From: Micromonospora pallida
GTDB taxonomy: Bacteria; Actinomycetota; Actinomycetes; Mycobacteriales; Micromonosporaceae
NCBI RefSeq assembly: GCF_900090325.1
Contig: NZ_FMHW01000002.1
Location: 1,674,001 to 1,738,000 of the forward strand
Direction of reading: 5' to 3'
DNA length: 64,000 nt
The notes beneath the pieces were generated by a model, which had not been told where the DNA came from, searched no databases, and was given only the letters and a program-made list of their open reading frames with translations. A program made the position numbers and the translations under genes. This document shows, piece after piece, positions 22,831-34,510 of the stretch. Each line of letters begins with the position of its first letter. The stretch's first letter is position 1.

Positions 22831-25800
22831 GGTCACCGCCTCCGATCGTGCCGACGGCCGGGGTGGCCTCGATCTCCGCCAGCAGCGCCTCGAACTCGTC
22901 GAGCCCGATGCCCTCGCCCTGCCACACCCGGATCGCCGCCGCCAGACCGGTGACCGTGGGCGCCTCGAAGATGACGCTCATCGGCAGGTCACCGAAGTGC
23001 TGCCGGAGCCGGGCGATGATCTGCATGGCGAACAGCGAGTTGCCACCGAGCTGGTAGAAGTCGTCGTCCGGACCGAAGCCCGATACGCCGAGCACCTCCT
23101 GCCAGACCTCTGCGACGGTCCGCTCGACGTCGTCCTCGAGCGGCGGCCCGCCCACCGGCTCCGGCACACCGGGCGGGGCACTCCCGTCGGGGTGAGCCGA
23201 CTCCGCAGGCACATCCTCGGCCACGCCCGCTACGCGTACCTGTGGCGCGCCGCTGGCCAGGGCCGCCCACACCGCCGCCGACGCGAGCGCCGTCCGGTCG
23301 TCGGCGTCCTTGCCGTCCACCGGCCGCAGCCGGACCGCGCTGGTCGGCCTTCCCTCGGCGGTACGTTCCTCGGCGTACGCGCCGAGCACCGCCGCCAGCG
23401 CCTCCTCGGTCAGCGGGTCGGTGCCGCCCCGCGCGCCGCTGGCGAGCAGCAGGACGTCCAGGTCCTCGCCGTCCAGCAGCCTGGCGAGCAGACGCACCCG
23501 GTCGAACCGCCGCCCGACCTCCCGCAGAGCCTCCGCCGGCCCGCCGGTGGTCGATACAGCTTCCGCCGGCCTGCCGACGGCCCGCTCCGGTCCGCCGACC
23601 GCCTGTTCCGGACTGGCGGCTGGCGGCAGGTCGACGGTGTGCACCACGCCCCGGAGCCGGCCGAGCCGGTCCCGGGCGGCGACCACCAACCGGCCCGACG
23701 CGTCCGGGTCGGTCAGGTCGGTGGGCAGCCAGTGCACGGTGTCGGGATACGCGGCGAGCAGCCGCTCCAACGGGTGGGTGGCGTCCGGGTCGACCAGGTC
23801 GACCACCTCCGCCTCGCCGGCCAGCACCACCCTGGCCCCGGCCCGGGCCAGCTCCCCGGCGATCCGCAGCGCCGGCTCGGCGGTCCCGGTGACCAGGTAC
23901 CCGGCGTCCGGGACGACACCCGCCGACGCCACCTCGCCCGACGGGACCGCCACCAGGGACCGGCGGAAGCGCCGTGCCCCCGGTACGCGACCTGCTCGAC
24001 GCCCGGGCCGGCCGGCTCAATCGCCAGTTCGGTGAGGACCAGGTCCCGCCGCCGGTGCCGGTCCGCCTCGGAGCCGGAGGCACCGGTCGACTGGAGGTCC
24101 ACGAAGTGGAACCGGAGCGTCGGGTACCGCCGGGCCAGCACGGTTGCCGTGCCGTCGAGGGCGGCCCGCTGCGGGGCCCGGACCGGGGAACCGGCCACCT
24201 CGCGCAGGTCCTCGGTGAGCACGTCCACCCGGACCGGCCGGTCCGAGGACGTCTCGTGCAGCGCCCGCGCCAGCCCGGCCAGCACCGCCGCCCCGTCGTC
24301 CGAGTGGTCTGCGGCGTACAGGACCCGGTCCACCGGCGTGCCGTCCCGCAGCAGCGGGGCCCACGGGTCGGCCGGACCGTCGCCGGCGCCGGGCCGGACC
24401 AGGTCGACCCGGTTACCGTCGGCGCGTAGCGCCGCCGCGACGTCGGCGCCCACCCCCTGCTCGTCGCCGAGCACCAGCCACCGGCCCGGCTGCGGCATCC
24501 GGGCCGCGTCCCGGGGCAGGTGGGCCGGGAACCAGACCGGTGTCTCGATCGACGCCGCCGGGGCCGCCGTGCGGGGCGTCCGCCGGAGCAGGAACCCGGT
24601 ACGGGTGAACGGGTAGGTCGGCAGTGGGGTCCGCCGCCGGGGGACGCCGCCGTGCAGCGCCAACCAGTCCGGCTCCACCCCGTGCCGCCACAGGTCGGCC
24701 AGCGCGGCGAGGGCGCGCCGCTGCTCCGACGGCCCCTCGTCGTCGCGCGGCGGCGGCAGCACCGCCACCACCGGGGGCGGTGACCCCGCGTACGGCCGGG
24801 CCCGGACCAGGTTTCCGAGCCCGCGACCCGGACCGACCTCGACGAAGACCGGGTTCGGCAGCGTCGCGACGACCGCGACGCCGTCGGCGAAGCGCACCTG
24901 GCTGCGGACGTGGGCCACCCAGTACCCCGGGTCGGTGGCCTGCTCGTCGGTGATCCACGTTCCGGTCACGTTGGACACGAACCGCCGCGTCGGCGGACGG
25001 AGCCGTACCGTCCGCAGTACCTCGGCGAAGGCGTCCAGCGCCGGTTCGGTGTGCGCGGTGTGGAAGGCCCGCCGGACCGGCAGGGCCCGGGTCACCGCGC
25101 CGGCCTCGGCGAGGCGTCGCTCGACCACGGCCATCTCCGCGTCGTCGCCGGCGACCACGCAGGAGGCGGGTCCGTTCACCGCCGCGATCGTGCCGTGCCC
25201 GGCCAGTACGGTCCGCAGTTCGTCCTCGGCGAGGGCAACGGCGATCATCCGGCCGGGCGGCAACGCCTGCATCAGCCGGGCCCGCGCCGCCACCACCAGG
25301 GCCGCGTCCGCCAGGTCGAAGACCCCGGCCAGGCAGGCGGCCACCAGTTCGCCCAGGCTGTGCCCGGTCATCGCGTCCGGTTCGACTCCCCAGGACGCCA
25401 ACAGCCGGGCCACGGCGTAGTCCAGGCAGAACATCGCCGGCTGCGCCTGGCCGGTCTCCTCGGCGGGATCCCCGGCAGTCGTGTCGACGCCGAGGAGCAG
25501 GGCCCGGAGGTCCCAGTCCAGATGCGGAGCGAAGGCCGCCAGGCACTCGTCCAGCGCCGCCCGGAACACCGGCTCGGCGGCGTACAGCCCCGCGCCGACC
25601 CCGGCGAACCGGGTGCCCTGACCCGGGAAGAGGAACACCACCTGCGGCGTACCGTCCACGACCGGGTCGGTCGTGCCCGCGCCCAGTGCCTCGACCGCCT
25701 CGGCGGCGGTGCCGGCGACCACCGCCCGCCGGTACGGGAACCGGGCGCGTCCCACCTGGAGCGTCCAGGCCGCGTCGGCCAGCGCGGCCGGGTCGGCGGG

Positions 25801-27277
25801 CGTCCCGGCGAGGTGGTCGGCCAGTCGCCCGGCGGCGGCGGCCAACTCCTCCGGGGTACGCGCCGACAGCGGGAACACCTGCGTGGACCGGTTCGGGTCG
25901 GCCGACGGCCGAGTCGGTGCCGCCTCCAGCAGCAGGTGGGCGTTGGTGCCGCCCATGCCGAAGGAGCTGACCCCGGCGCGCGGCGGATGGTCGGTGACCG
26001 GCCACGGCGTACCGTCGGCGGTGATCCGGAACGGGTTCCCCGGCCGGTCCAGCGCCGGGTTGAGCTGGTCGAAGTGCAGCGTGCCCGGGATGAACCGGTG
26101 CTCGATCGCCAGGGCCGTCTTGATCAGACCGGCCACCCCGGCGGCGGCGTCCAGGTGACCGATGCTCGACTTGACCGCCCCGACCCGGCAGGAGCCGGCG
26201 GCTCGCCCACCGTGCGCCTCCGCCAGCGCGCGCAGCTCGATCGGGTCGCCGAGCGCCGTGCCGGTGCCGTGCGCCTCGACGTAGTCGACGGTCGACGGGG
26301 CGATCCCCGCCACGGCGAGGGCGTCCCGGATCACCGCGACCTGGCCGGTGATGGACGGCGCGGTGATGCCGACCTTCGCCGAGCCGTCGTTGTTGACCGC
26401 CGACCCCCGGATGACCGCGTGCACGTGGTCGCCGTCGGCGAGGGCGTCCGCGAGCCGCTTGAGCACCACCACGCCGACCCCGTCGCCGGGGACGGTGCCG
26501 GTGGCGTCCGCGTCGAACGGCCGGCACCGCCCGTCCCGGGACAGGATGCCGCCCTCCTCGTGCCGGTAGCCGGTCGGTTCGAGCTGCCGGACCGCCGCAC
26601 CGCCGGCCAGTGCCATGTCGCACTCCCGGGTGAGCAGGCTCTGGCAGGCCAGGTGCACCGCCACCAGCGACGACGAGCAGGCCGACGAGACGGTGAGGCA
26701 CGGCCCGGTCAGGTTCAGCTTGTACGACACCCGCAGCGCCAGCATGCCGGCGTCGTTGCCGACCGCCACCTGCAACGGGTGGGCGATCCGGGCGGCCCGT
26801 TCCGACGGGAGCACCCGCTCGGCCAGGTGGTGGCTCGACGACGCCGCCGCGAAGACCCCGACGCTGCCGTGCTCCCCGCCGGGGGCCCGGCCGGCGTGTT
26901 CCATCGCCGACCAGCAGCTCTCCAGGAAGAGCCGGTGCTGTGGATCGGTCACCTCCGCCTCGGCCGGTCCGATGTCGAAGAACTCGGCCGCGAAGAGTTC
27001 CGGCGCGGCCAGCGGGAAGCTGCTGCGCACGTACGCCGGGTCCGCGAGGTCCGAGGCCGACACTCCCGCGTCGGTCAGCGCCCGGTCGGTGTGCGTGGTC
27101 GAGCCCTCGACGCCGGCCACCAGGCCCCGCCAGAACTCGTCGACCGAGTCGAACCCGGCCAGGCGGCCACTCATGCCGATGATGGCCACGCTGTCCTGGA
27201 ACGCCGACTCCTCCTCCGCGCCCATCTCAGACGCTCGCGGGGCGGTCGGCGGGGCGTGCGGTCGTGCGCGTCGTCAT
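22823..27277 (-). CDS. Hybrid-type PKS module KS-AT-KR0-carrier, frameshifted
   Basis: A single PKS module read as two frames. The upstream part (to about 23980) holds a KS of the type that follows NRPS modules (VSSACSSS, EAHGTGT, KSSIGH) and an AT (FPGQG, GHSLGE; RAFH suggests malonyl). It then holds a KR-like region without a TGGxGxxG or catalytic Tyr. The downstream frame (from 23953) continues to a carrier site (FYQLGGNSLFAMQII). The frames join if the five-C run at 23977-23981 (plus strand) gains one base, giving VAYRGARRFRRSLVAVP. ATG 27225 starts the main frame, but an AGGAG site precedes ATG 27277, whose frame ends after 16 codons at TGA 27229-27227. Removing one base in 27239-27242 would join it to the PKS. 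No reduction is expected from this KR. Confidence 0.82.
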
Positions 27278-27359
27278 CTGGTGCTCCTTGGTCGATGGGT
27301 ACGGCCGGTCGGGTCACGTCGTGCCACGCCGGTTGCGGGCCGGCGGTCGGTCGGGGTGG

Positions 27360-30300
27360 TCAGCGGGTTCCGGCGGCGGTCAACCGCGTGTCCAGTGCGG
27401 CGACGGTGGGGTTGTCGACGACCAGCTGCGCGGTCACGTCGACGCCGAGGATGGTGCGGATCCGGCCCGCGAGCCGGTCGGCGAGCCGCGCGTGTCCGCC
27501 GAGGTCGAAGAAGTCGTCGTCGACGTCGACCTCGGGGACGCCGAGCACGACGGCGAAAAGTTCACGGAGGACGTCCCGCCGGGGGCTGGGAACGGCGGCG
27601 GTCCCGGGGGCCGGCAGGGCGGCCCGGTCGAGCTTGCCGTTGGCGGTCACCGGAAGGGCGGTGAGGGTGACGAAGGCGCCGGGCACCATGTATTCGGGCA
27701 GCCGCGCGCCGAGGTCGCGGCGGAGCGCGTCCCGGTCGACCCGCCCGTCGGCCGGCACCAGGTACGCGACGAGACGCTTGTCGCCGGGCTCGTCCTCGCG
27801 GACCACCACGGCCGCCTGACGGACGTCGTCCCAGGCGGTGAGGACAGCCTCGATCTCGCCCGGTTCGATCCGGAAGCCCCGGACCTTGACCTGGTCGTCG
27901 GTGCGGCCGAGGAAGTGCAGGTGCCCGTCGTGGTCCCGGCGGGCGAGGTCGCCGGTGCGGTACATCCGGGCGCCGGGCGGGCCGTACGGGTCGGCGACGA
28001 AGCGGGTGGCGGTGAGGTCGGGGCGGTTGACGTAGCCGCGCGCGGTGCCGGCCCCGGCGAGGTAGATCTCACCGGGGACGCCGGCCGGAACGGGCCGGAG
28101 GGCGTCGTCGAGGACGAGCACGCGGGTGTGCCGGAGCGCGTGCCCGAGCGGGACGGTGGGGGGAACGCCGTCCCCGTGCCGCCACGGGTACTGGGTCACG
28201 CAGAGGGTCATCTCGGTGGGCCCGTACGTGGTCCGGACGATGGTGTCCGGGCAGCGCCGTACGACGTGGTCGACAGCCTGCGCGGAGATCACGTCCCCGC
28301 CGGTGGTCACCTCGGTCAGTCCGGCGAACGCGTCCACCAGGTCCTCCGCCACCACCCGGAACAACCCTGCCGTCAGGCTGAGCCGGGTGATCTTGTGCTC
28401 GCGGAGCAACCGGCCGAGCGCCCCGGCGTCCAGTTCGCGCGGCGGGGCGACGACGACCTGGCCGCCGGCGAGCAGGGGTCCCCAGAGTTCCCAGGTGGAG
28501 GCGTCGAAGGCGTGTGGGGAGTGGAACAGGGTGCGGTCGTCGGTGTGCATCGTCCAGCTGGGGTCGCGGACGAGGTCGACGACGCCCTGGTGGGTGATCT
28601 GGATGCCTTTTGGTTCGCCGGTCGAGCCGGACGTGTACATCACGTAGCAGAGCTGGTCGGGGTGCACGTCCGGCAACGGCCCGTCCGGCACCGCGCGGTC
28701 CGCGGGAGCCTGGTCGTCCACCGCGTGGTCCGGCAGCCTTCGGTCGTCCGCCTCGGGAGCCGGGCGGCAGCCGAGCACCCGCCGGCCGACCGCCGCCTCC
28801 CCGATGGCCAGCTCGTGTCCGGCGTGGGCGTCGTCGACGAGCAGCACCGGCGACCCGGACGCGGCCACGACGGTCCGCATCCGGGCCACCGGGTAGGCGC
28901 TGTGGATGGGCAGGTAGGCGCCGCCGGCCTTGAGGACGGCGAGAATCCCCACCACGAGGTCGACCGAGCGTTGCATGAGCATCGGTACGGGCGTTTCGGT
29001 GGTCACGCCGGCCGCCCGGAGGGTGGCCGCGAGTGCCTCGGCGCGGTGCCGCAGGTCGGTGTAGGTGAGGGTGGTGTGGCCGTCGGTGAGGGCGACCGCG
29101 TCGGGGGTGCGGTCGGCCTGCTCGTCGAAGGCCGCCACCACGCTGCACGCCGTCGACGCCGCCGGGACGGCGACCGGCGGACGCTCCCCGTCGACCAGGA
29201 TGTCGAGCCGGCCGATCGGCGTGGCGGGCTGTTCGGCGGCCTGCCGGAGGATCGCGACCAGGCGTTGCCCGAGCAGTTCCACGCTCCGCTGGTCGAACAG
29301 GTCGGTGGCGTAGCCGAGGCTGATGCCGAGGTCCCCGTCGACCGGCTCGTCCGAGACGGTGAACTCCAGGTCGAACTTGACGATGCTCAGCCGGGTCGGT
29401 TCCGGCGCGCAGTCCAGACCCGGCAGCGGGGTGGCGGTGGGAGTCCGGTCGGCCCGGGACAGCGCGATCTGGAACAGCGGGTGCCGGGCCGGTGACCGGG
29501 TCGGTCGCAGGTGCCGGACCAGCCGCTCGAAGGGGACGTCCTGGTGGTCGTAGGCGGCCAGATCGGTGTCGCGGACGCGGTTCAGCAGGTCGCCGAAGGC
29601 GGGGTCACCGCTGGTGTCGGTCCGCAGGACGAGGGTGTTGACGAAACACCCGACCAGGTCGTCGAGGGCGTCGTCGGTGCGGCCGGCGACGACGGTGCCC
29701 AGTGGGACATCGGTGCCGCAGCCGAGTCGGGTGAGGAGGGTGGCGATCGCGGCCTGCACCACCATGAACAGGGTGGCGTCCTGCCGCCGCGCCAACTGGC
29801 GCAGGTCCCGGTGACAGGCGGCGTCCACCACCACGTCCACCCGGCCGGCTCGGTAACTGGACCGTGGCGGCCGGGGACGGTCGGTCGGGAGCGGCAACTC
29901 CTCGGGCAGCCCCGCGAGGGACTTCTCCCAGTGGTCGAGCTGCCGGCGGAGTTCGCCGTCCGGGTCGTCGTCGGCGCCGAGCACGTCCCGCTGCCAGAGC
30001 GTGTAGTCGGCGTACTGCACCGGCAGCGGCTCCCACTCGGGCGCGCGGCCGGCGCTCCGGGCGGCGTAGGCGGCGGCGAGGTCCCGGCCCAGCGGGCCCA
30101 TCGAGACGCCGTCCCCGGCGATGTGGTGCAGGTTGACCACGAGGAGGTGATCGTCGTCGCGGTCGGTGTCGGTGACCAGCCGGACGGCCAGCGGGGCCTC
30201 ACGGGACAGGTCGAACGCCCGGGCGGAGGCGGCGGTGACGGCCTCCTCGACCTGCCCGGCGGGGACGCGCTGGTGGACGACCTCCACCAGGCCCGGCGCG

Positions 30301-33300
30301 GCGGGCAGCACCCGCTGTGTCGGCTCGCCGTCCACCTCGGGGTAGACGGTGCGCAGGACCTCGTGCCGGGCGACCAGGTCGTCCACGGCGGCCCGCAGCG
30401 CGGCCACGTCGACCCGACCCCGCAGCCGGGTGGTGACCGGCACGTTGTACGTCGCCGACGGCCCCTCGATCTGTTGCAGCGCCCAGAGCCGCCGCTGGGC
30501 GAAGGACGCGGGCAGTGGCTCCGGGCGGGTGCCGGCGGTCAGCGCCGGGCGGCCGGATCCGCTGCCCAGGTGGGGTTCGAGGGCGGCCACGCTGGGGTTC
30601 TCGAAGAGCAACCGGACGCCGATCTCGACGCCCAGGGCGGCGCGGACGCGGTTGACCAGACGGGTGGCGAGCAGGGAGTGCCCGCCGAGGTCGAAGAAGT
30701 TGTCGTCGGTGCCGACCTCGGGCACGCCGAGCACGGCGGCGAAGAGCTGGCAGAGCACCTCCTGCCGGGCGGTGCGGGCGACGGCGCGCGGGCCGCCGGT
30801 CCGGGCCGGCGCGGGCAGCGCCGCGCGGTCGAGTTTCCCGTTGGGCGTGACCGGGAGGGCGGTCATCGTGACGAAGGCGCCGGGCACCAGGTGGTCCGGC
30901 AGCCGGGCCGCCAGGTCGGCGCGGAGCACGCTGTGGTCGAGCTTCCCGTTCGCCGGTACGACGTACGCGACGAGCCGCTTCTCGCCGGGCTGGTCCTCCC
31001 GGACGATCACGGCGGCGTGCCGGACGTCGTCCCGTCCGGTGAGGGCGGACTCGATCTCGCCGGGTTCGATCCGGAAGCCCCGGATCTTGACCTGGTCGTC
31101 GGTGCGCCCAAGGAAGTGCAGGTGCCCGGTGGCGTCCCAGCGGACCAGGTCACCGGTGCGGTACATCCGACTGCCCGACGCGCCGAAGGGGTCGGCGGTG
31201 AACCGGGACGCGGTCAGGTCGGGTCGGCCGAGGTACCCCCGGGCCAGCCCCGCACCCGCGACGTACAGCTCGCCGGCCACGCCCGCCGGGACGGGCCGCA
31301 GGGCCGGGTCGAGGACGTAGCAGGCGGTGTTGGCCACCGGGGTGCCGATGGTGACGGGCTGCCCGTGGGGGAGCGGGCCGCCACTGGCGCAGACGGTGAC
31401 CTCGGTGGGGCCGTACGAGTTGATCAGCCGGTGACCGGCGCTCCAGGTGTCGACCAGCCACTGGGGACACGCCTCGCTGGCGGTGATGACCGTGCTGCCC
31501 GGCGGGAGCGTGTCGGTGGGCAGGGTGGCCAGCAGGCTGGGCGTGACGGTGACGTGGGTGGTGCGGGCGAGCAGGTGCGCGTCCGCGCCGGGGGTGAGGA
31601 GGCGCTCGGGGGCGTAGGGGATGACGGCGCCACCGGCGAGCAGCGCCATCAGCATCTCCCAGACCGAGCCGTCGAAGCCGATCGAGGCGATCTGGAGCAC
31701 GTGGCTGCCGGGCCGGACCTCGAAGTCACGCTGGTAGCGGTGGGCGAGCCGGCTGATCCCCCGGTGGGTGACGGTGACGCCCTTCGGTACGCCGGTGGAG
31801 CCGGACGTGTAGATCACGTACGCGCTGTTGTCCAGGGCCGGCTCGGGCAGCTCGCGATCGTCACCGGCCGCCGCCAGCTCCCGCCACAGCTCGTCGCCGG
31901 TCACCACGACCGTCACGCGGCCTTGGCCGCCGCTGTTGCGGACTGCCAGCTCCGGGTCGTCCACCACGACCACCGGCGGGGCCGCGTCCCGCAGGATGTG
32001 CGCCCGCCGCGCGGCCGGGTACGCCGGATCGACCGGCACGTAGCAGCCGCCCGCCTTGCTCACCGCCAGCAGCACGGTGACCAGGTCCACCGACCGGGCC
32101 ATGCTGACCGCGACGGGCACCTCCGGTCCGACCCCGAGGCCGACCAGGTGCCGCGCCAGCCGGTCCGTCCGCGCGTCCAGCTCCCGGTAGCTGACCTCAC
32201 CGGTGGCGGTGACCACCGCCACCGCGTCCGGGTGTTGCCGGACCTGCCGTCGGAACAGCGCGGGCAACGTCTCGCCGGGCACCGTGGCCGCCGTGCCGTT
32301 GAAGCCGACCAGGACCCGGTGCCGCTCCTCGGCGGAGAGGACCGCCAGGTCGCCCAGCCGGCGGGTGGGGTCGGCGGCGACCTGCGCCAGCAGGGCGACC
32401 AGCCGCCGCCCGAACGCCTCCGCGCCGGCCCGGGTGAAGAGGTCCTCCGCGTAGATCAGGCCCAGGTCCAACTCCCCGGACCCGGGCTGCGGGACGAACC
32501 CCAGGTAGAGGTCGAACTTCGCCGTCTCGACGGGCGGTTTCTCGGCGACCACATTCAGGCCGGTGACGCCCAGCGCGAGTCCGCCGTCGACGGCGAAGGC
32601 GACCTGGAAGAGCGGGTGCCGGGCGAGGGACCGGGCGGGCTGGAGGTCCTCGACGAGCCGGTCGAAGGGGAGGTCCTGGTGGTCGAAGGCGGCCAGGTCG
32701 AAGTCCCGTACCCGGGCCAGCAGCTCGGTGAAGCGGGGGTCGCCGCCGGTGTCGGTACGCAGGACGAGGGTGTTGACGAAGAACCCGACCAGGTCGTCGA
32801 GGGCCTCGTCGGTACGGCCGGCGACGACCGTGCCCAGCGGGACGTCGGTGCCGCAGCCGAGGCGGGTCAGCAGGGTGGCGATCGCCGCCTGCACCAGCAT
32901 GAACAGCGTCGCGTCGTGCTCCCGGGCCACCGTCCGCAACGCGGCGTGGACGTCGGCGGGCACGGCCAGGTCGACCCGACCCGCCCGGTACGAGGACCGC
33001 GCCGGTCGGGGACGGTCGGTGGGCAGCGGCAGTTCCTCGGGCAGGCCGGCGAGGGCGGTACGCCAGTGGGCGAGCTGACGGTGCAGTTCGCTGCCCGGGT
33101 CGTCGTCGGCGCCGAGCACCTCCTGCTGCCAGAGGGTGTAGTCGGCGTACTGCACCGGCAGCGGTTCCCACTCGGGCGCGCGGCCGGCGCTCCGGGCAGC
33201 GTACGCGGTGGACAGGTCCCGGCCGAGCGGACCCATCGACGTGCCGTCCCCGGCGATGTGGTGCAGCGCCACCACCAACAGGTGCTCCCGCTCGGCGAGC

Positions 33301-33677
33301 GTGAACAGCCGTACCCGGATCGGCAGTTCGGCGGCCAGGTCGAACGGCCGCGTGCAGATCTCCACAACTGCCGCTTCGACCGTGTCGGCGGCCAGGACGG
33401 CGTGCCCGACGTCCGGCCGTACGTCGGCGGCGGGCAGGACCCGTTGCGTCGGCTCCCCGTCGACCTCGACGTAGACGGTGCGCAGCACCTCGTGCCGGGT
33501 CACCACGTCCCGTACGGCGGCCAGCAGCGCGGCCACGTCGACCCGGTCCCGGATCCGGGTGACCACCGGGATGGTGTACGTGGCCGAGGGCCCCTCCAGG
33601 CGGTACTGGAACCACAACCGGCGTTGCGCCGGCGACAGGGGGAACGCGGTGCTCTCCTCGGGTCCAACGGGATACAT
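27360..33677 (-). CDS. Two-module NRPS: C-A-T-C-A-T*
   Basis: A 2105-residue NRPS beginning at ATG 33677. C1 has HHIAGDG at 139-145. A1 carries [24 protein letters not shown] and NGKLDR. T1 has an intact [11 protein letters not shown] (Ser1001). C2 (HHIAGDG) and A2 ([24 protein letters not shown]) follow. T2 reads [14 protein letters not shown]: position 2063 is Ala where the phosphopantetheine Ser should be, so module 2 cannot hold an aminoacyl thioester on its own carrier. Both C domains look LCL-like, and there is no epimerase or thioesterase. By hand alignment the A1 pocket reads roughly D-G-W-T-I-A-S-V-C, close to aromatic-type pockets; this is tentative. The PKS module gene follows 134 bp downstream. 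Confidence 0.9.
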   Translation of the reverse strand: MYPVGPEESTAFPLSPAQRRLWFQYRLEGPSATYTIPVVTRIRDRVDVAALLAAVRDVVTRHEVLRTVYVEVDGEPTQRVLPAADVRPDVGHAVLAADTVEAAVVEICTRPFDLAAELPIRVRLFTLAEREHLLVVALHHIAGDGTSMGPLGRDLSTAYAARSAGRAPEWEPLPVQYADYTLWQQEVLGADDDPGSELHRQLAHWRTALAGLPEELPLPTDRPRPARSSYRAGRVDLAVPADVHAALRTVAREHDATLFMLVQAAIATLLTRLGCGTDVPLGTVVAGRTDEALDDLVGFFVNTLVLRTDTGGDPRFTELLARVRDFDLAAFDHQDLPFDRLVEDLQPARSLARHPLFQVAFAVDGGLALGVTGLNVVAEKPPVETAKFDLYLGFVPQPGSGELDLGLIYAEDLFTRAGAEAFGRRLVALLAQVAADPTRRLGDLAVLSAEERHRVLVGFNGTAATVPGETLPALFRRQVRQHPDAVAVVTATGEVSYRELDARTDRLARHLVGLGVGPEVPVAVSMARSVDLVTVLLAVSKAGGCYVPVDPAYPAARRAHILRDAAPPVVVVDDPELAVRNSGGQGRVTVVVTGDELWRELAAAGDDRELPEPALDNSAYVIYTSGSTGVPKGVTVTHRGISRLAHRYQRDFEVRPGSHVLQIASIGFDGSVWEMLMALLAGGAVIPYAPERLLTPGADAHLLARTTHVTVTPSLLATLPTDTLPPGSTVITASEACPQWLVDTWSAGHRLINSYGPTEVTVCASGGPLPHGQPVTIGTPVANTACYVLDPALRPVPAGVAGELYVAGAGLARGYLGRPDLTASRFTADPFGASGSRMYRTGDLVRWDATGHLHFLGRTDDQVKIRGFRIEPGEIESALTGRDDVRHAAVIVREDQPGEKRLVAYVVPANGKLDHSVLRADLAARLPDHLVPGAFVTMTALPVTPNGKLDRAALPAPARTGGPRAVARTARQEVLCQLFAAVLGVPEVGTDDNFFDLGGHSLLATRLVNRVRAALGVEIGVRLLFENPSVAALEPHLGSGSGRPALTAGTRPEPLPASFAQRRLWALQQIEGPSATYNVPVTTRLRGRVDVAALRAAVDDLVARHEVLRTVYPEVDGEPTQRVLPAAPGLVEVVHQRVPAGQVEEAVTAASARAFDLSREAPLAVRLVTDTDRDDDHLLVVNLHHIAGDGVSMGPLGRDLAAAYAARSAGRAPEWEPLPVQYADYTLWQRDVLGADDDPDGELRRQLDHWEKSLAGLPEELPLPTDRPRPPRSSYRAGRVDVVVDAACHRDLRQLARRQDATLFMVVQAAIATLLTRLGCGTDVPLGTVVAGRTDDALDDLVGCFVNTLVLRTDTSGDPAFGDLLNRVRDTDLAAYDHQDVPFERLVRHLRPTRSPARHPLFQIALSRADRTPTATPLPGLDCAPEPTRLSIVKFDLEFTVSDEPVDGDLGISLGYATDLFDQRSVELLGQRLVAILRQAAEQPATPIGRLDILVDGERPPVAVPAASTACSVVAAFDEQADRTPDAVALTDGHTTLTYTDLRHRAEALAATLRAAGVTTETPVPMLMQRSVDLVVGILAVLKAGGAYLPIHSAYPVARMRTVVAASGSPVLLVDDAHAGHELAIGEAAVGRRVLGCRPAPEADDRRLPDHAVDDQAPADRAVPDGPLPDVHPDQLCYVMYTSGSTGEPKGIQITHQGVVDLVRDPSWTMHTDDRTLFHSPHAFDASTWELWGPLLAGGQVVVAPPRELDAGALGRLLREHKITRLSLTAGLFRVVAEDLVDAFAGLTEVTTGGDVISAQAVDHVVRRCPDTIVRTTYGPTEMTLCVTQYPWRHGDGVPPTVPLGHALRHTRVLVLDDALRPVPAGVPGEIYLAGAGTARGYVNRPDLTATRFVADPYGPPGARMYRTGDLARRDHDGHLHFLGRTDDQVKVRGFRIEPGEIEAVLTAWDDVRQAAVVVREDEPGDKRLVAYLVPADGRVDRDALRRDLGARLPEYMVPGAFVTLTALPVTANGKLDRAALPAPGTAAVPSPRRDVLRELFAVVLGVPEVDVDDDFFDLGGHARLADRLAGRIRTILGVDVTAQLVVDNPTVAALDTRLTAAGTR

Positions 33678-33806
33678 CCCTGGGGCACCTCGCGCTCTCC
33701 GTGACCGATCAGACTCGCTGGGCTATCGGAGCAAGCATCGAGGTGGCCGGTAACCGGGCGCTTCCCGAATCCTTCCCGCCGCTGCGGCAGCGGGTGGCGG
33801 CGGCCG

Positions 33807-34368
33807 TCAGCGGCGTTCCTGCCAGGGGTTGCCGGTGTCGGCCTGGACCGAGAAGCACATCGGCGCTCCGGGGTAGCGCTGGGAGAACTCGCGCTCGGCG
33901 CGTCGTGGGTCGGGGGTGCCGACCTCGATGCAGGAACCGTCGTGCCGTACGCCCGATTGCACGACCGGCAGCCCACGCTGCCGCCAGTAGTCCTGATCCC
34001 GCAGGATCTGCTGGAAGGTCGGCCCCAGCTCGGCGGCGGCATGCCGGGCCGGACGCAGCCGTACCCGCGACCCCCAGGGCTGCTGCGAGCGCCTTCCGGA
34101 ACTCCGCCGAGTCCGTAACCCACACGTCGACCCGGTCGGCGTGCACGTCGATGGCGAGGCCCGCGTACACCGGGGCGAACTCGCCTTCACCCAACTTCCT
34201 GACCTTGGCCGCGATCTCGTCCAGTTCCTGCTGGTTCGGGAAGGCGGACGGACCTTCGGTGGCGGTGGCCGGTGCTCTCGCCGCTGGACCGAGCGAACCG
34301 GCATCGGCACACCCGGCCAGGAGGACCAGCGCGAGCAGCGATCCTGCGACCCTGATTTCCCGCACCAT
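33807..34368 (-). CDS. Putative lipoprotein, frameshifted
   Basis: ATG 34368 has a strong GGGAGGA ribosome site. The N-terminus is a lipoprotein signal (VAGSLLALVLLAGC, lipobox LLAGC, Cys near residue 20). It then encodes QQELDEIAAKVRKLGEGEFAPVYAGL in blocks. The frame changes at a five-C run (plus strand, 34071-34075); with four C's the protein continues ALGSRVRLRP to the stop at 33807 (~185 residues, ending NTGNPWQERR-like). As given, translation runs on in the wrong frame to 33709. The mature protein would be anchored outside the membrane. I do not recognise the family. Confidence 0.65.
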
Positions 34369-34510
34369 GGCTCCTCCCAACCGTCCTTTGCTCCTGACCG
34401 GCAAGGTACTCGCGTCCGGTATAGGTCAGATGTCGATGCGTCGGCTGTTGAGCACGCTGTGGTCGAGAATCTGCTGGTAGGGCCATAGCGGGACCTGTGT
34501 CTCGGGCAGC

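Noticed and set aside
24910..27819. A 969-codon plus-strand frame opposite the minus-strand PKS and spanning into the NRPS
   Set aside because: It crosses two real genes and an intergenic gap, and its content is Arg/Gly-rich noise.
29511..33704. A 1397-codon plus-strand open frame opposite the NRPS
   Set aside because: Shadow of the NRPS coding strand; composition is Gly/Val/Gln-rich without recognisable domains.
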